From Eubacteriales bacterium (lineage in GTDB: Bacteria; Bacillota; Clostridia; Christensenellales; CAG-138), in NCBI GenBank assembly GCA_028703645.1, contig JAQVML010000107.1, positions 1-5,910 of the forward strand: a stretch of DNA of 5,910 bases. Reading direction: 5' to 3'. The stretch's first letter is position 1. Each line of letters starts with the position of its first letter. A program made the position numbers and the translations under genes. The notes beneath the pieces were generated by a model, which did not search any database, was not told the origin of the DNA, and saw only the letters and a program-made list of their open reading frames with translations. Positions 5,276 through 5,910 of the stretch are shown piece after piece.

Positions 5276-5910
5276 ATGAAACAGCAAAATAAACCGTATC
5301 TCATACGGGACGAGTTGGCCAACATCGACGTGTTGGAAGCCGCGCTTATGCCAAATGTGCAAAAGCTTGCGGAAAACGAGCACGGCGTATTATATGAATT
5401 CGACAACCTGTATTTTCTCGCCTGCGATCAGGATCACGCGGAGTCGTTTTTTCCGCTGATTACGGAAGGATTGACGGCAGCATCGGAGCGGCTCGTGGTA
5501 CTACGCGGCGCGAAAGCGCGCAATCAACTGGAGCAGTTCGGGTTTCGCACGCAGATGGAGTGCTACAACGCGGTGTACCCATCCCGCGAGCCAATTCCCT
5601 ATTCGCTGCCGGAAGGCGCGGAGATTCGCAAGCTCGACGAACGTTATGTCGACTTTGTCCACGCGCATTACCACATGGTGGAAGACGTCCGCTATATTCG
5701 CGAGCGAATCGAGGCGGATATGTTCGGCGTGTTTCTGAATGGCGAAATCGCGGGATTTGTCGGCACCCATGAAGAGCGCTCGATGGGACTACTCGAAATC
5801 TTGCCGGAATATCGCAGGCTCGGCCTTGCCTATGCGTTGGAGGCACACCTGATCAATCACCTGCTCTCACAGGGACGCATTCCGGTTTGTCAGGTTGCGA
5901 TCGTCAACGA
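5276..5910 (+). CDS. GNAT-family N-acetyltransferase, FR47-like (partial, runs off right edge)
   Basis: The frame is open for 211 codons to the window's end. The C-terminal half (about 113-211) is a GNAT domain. GVFLNGEIAGFVGTH (151-165) fits the beta-strand pair before motif A. EILPEYRRLGLAYALEAHLI (174-193) contains the acetyl-CoA pyrophosphate loop pattern R-x-x-G-x-A at R180-A185. CQVAIVN (205-211) is the strand leading to the usual V-x-x-x-N-x-x-S segment, which is cut off. The N-terminal half (1-112) is less conserved, as in FR47-like proteins. The enzyme should transfer acetyl from acetyl-CoA to an amine; the substrate is unknown. ATG 5276 is the only usable start before an in-frame TAA at 5246-5248. 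No Shine-Dalgarno precedes it, consistent with leaderless translation. It is divergent from the polysaccharide operon, and a functional link is not evident. Confidence 0.88.
   Translation, partial: MKQQNKPYLIRDELANIDVLEAALMPNVQKLAENEHGVLYEFDNLYFLACDQDHAESFFPLITEGLTAASERLVVLRGAKARNQLEQFGFRTQMECYNAVYPSREPIPYSLPEGAEIRKLDERYVDFVHAHYHMVEDVRYIRERIEADMFGVFLNGEIAGFVGTHEERSMGLLEILPEYRRLGLAYALEAHLINHLLSQGRIPVCQVAIVN

Noticed and set aside
1..5910. CRISPR array, tRNA, rRNA, insertion sequence or riboswitch
   Set aside because: I found no spaced direct repeats, cloverleaf, transposase or recognisable leader structure on either strand.

Overview
The window looks like part of a bacterial cell-surface polysaccharide locus. 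Five genes lie head to tail on the minus strand, and one unrelated gene diverges on the plus strand. Base composition is slightly G+C-rich, with many GCG and CGC codons. The sub-families of the ATP-grasp, CapA-like and glycosyltransferase proteins are those I associate with Firmicutes, particularly Clostridia. That taxonomic placement is inference from protein style only; there is no rRNA or marker gene here.

Reading the minus strand in the direction of transcription (right to left): a good sigma-70/sigma-A-type promoter (5144-5172) precedes a family 2 glycosyltransferase (5077-4214). A family 4 glycosyltransferase follows, overlapping it by 4 nt (4217-3084). Then come a second family 4 glycosyltransferase (3007-1928), a CapA/PGA_cap-like protein (1820-891), and a TupA-type ATP-grasp protein that runs off the left edge (846-1). 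Gaps inside the run are short (-4, 76, 107 and 44 nt). I see no intrinsic terminator in them, so one transcript is likely.

The likely division of labour is that the GT2 and two GT4 enzymes add successive sugars to a lipid-linked repeat unit. The TupA-like ATP-grasp protein would make an ATP-dependent bond, probably attaching an amino acid or similar group to a sugar acid. The CapA-like protein would act in assembly or export. No flippase, polymerase, initiating phosphoglycosyltransferase or sugar-nucleotide gene is in the window, so the locus must continue outside it.

On the plus strand, beyond a 198-nt intergenic region, a GNAT-family acetyltransferase (5276 to the right edge) appears to be transcribed as a leaderless mRNA.

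Two things stand out. First, the CapA-like protein keeps the fold's framework motifs, but most of the polar residues expected to bind metal or substrate are replaced, so it looks like a pseudoenzyme. Second, the TupA-like gene is broken near its start by a one-base shortfall at a T6 tract. This could be a sequencing error, a true mutation or a phase-variable switch.
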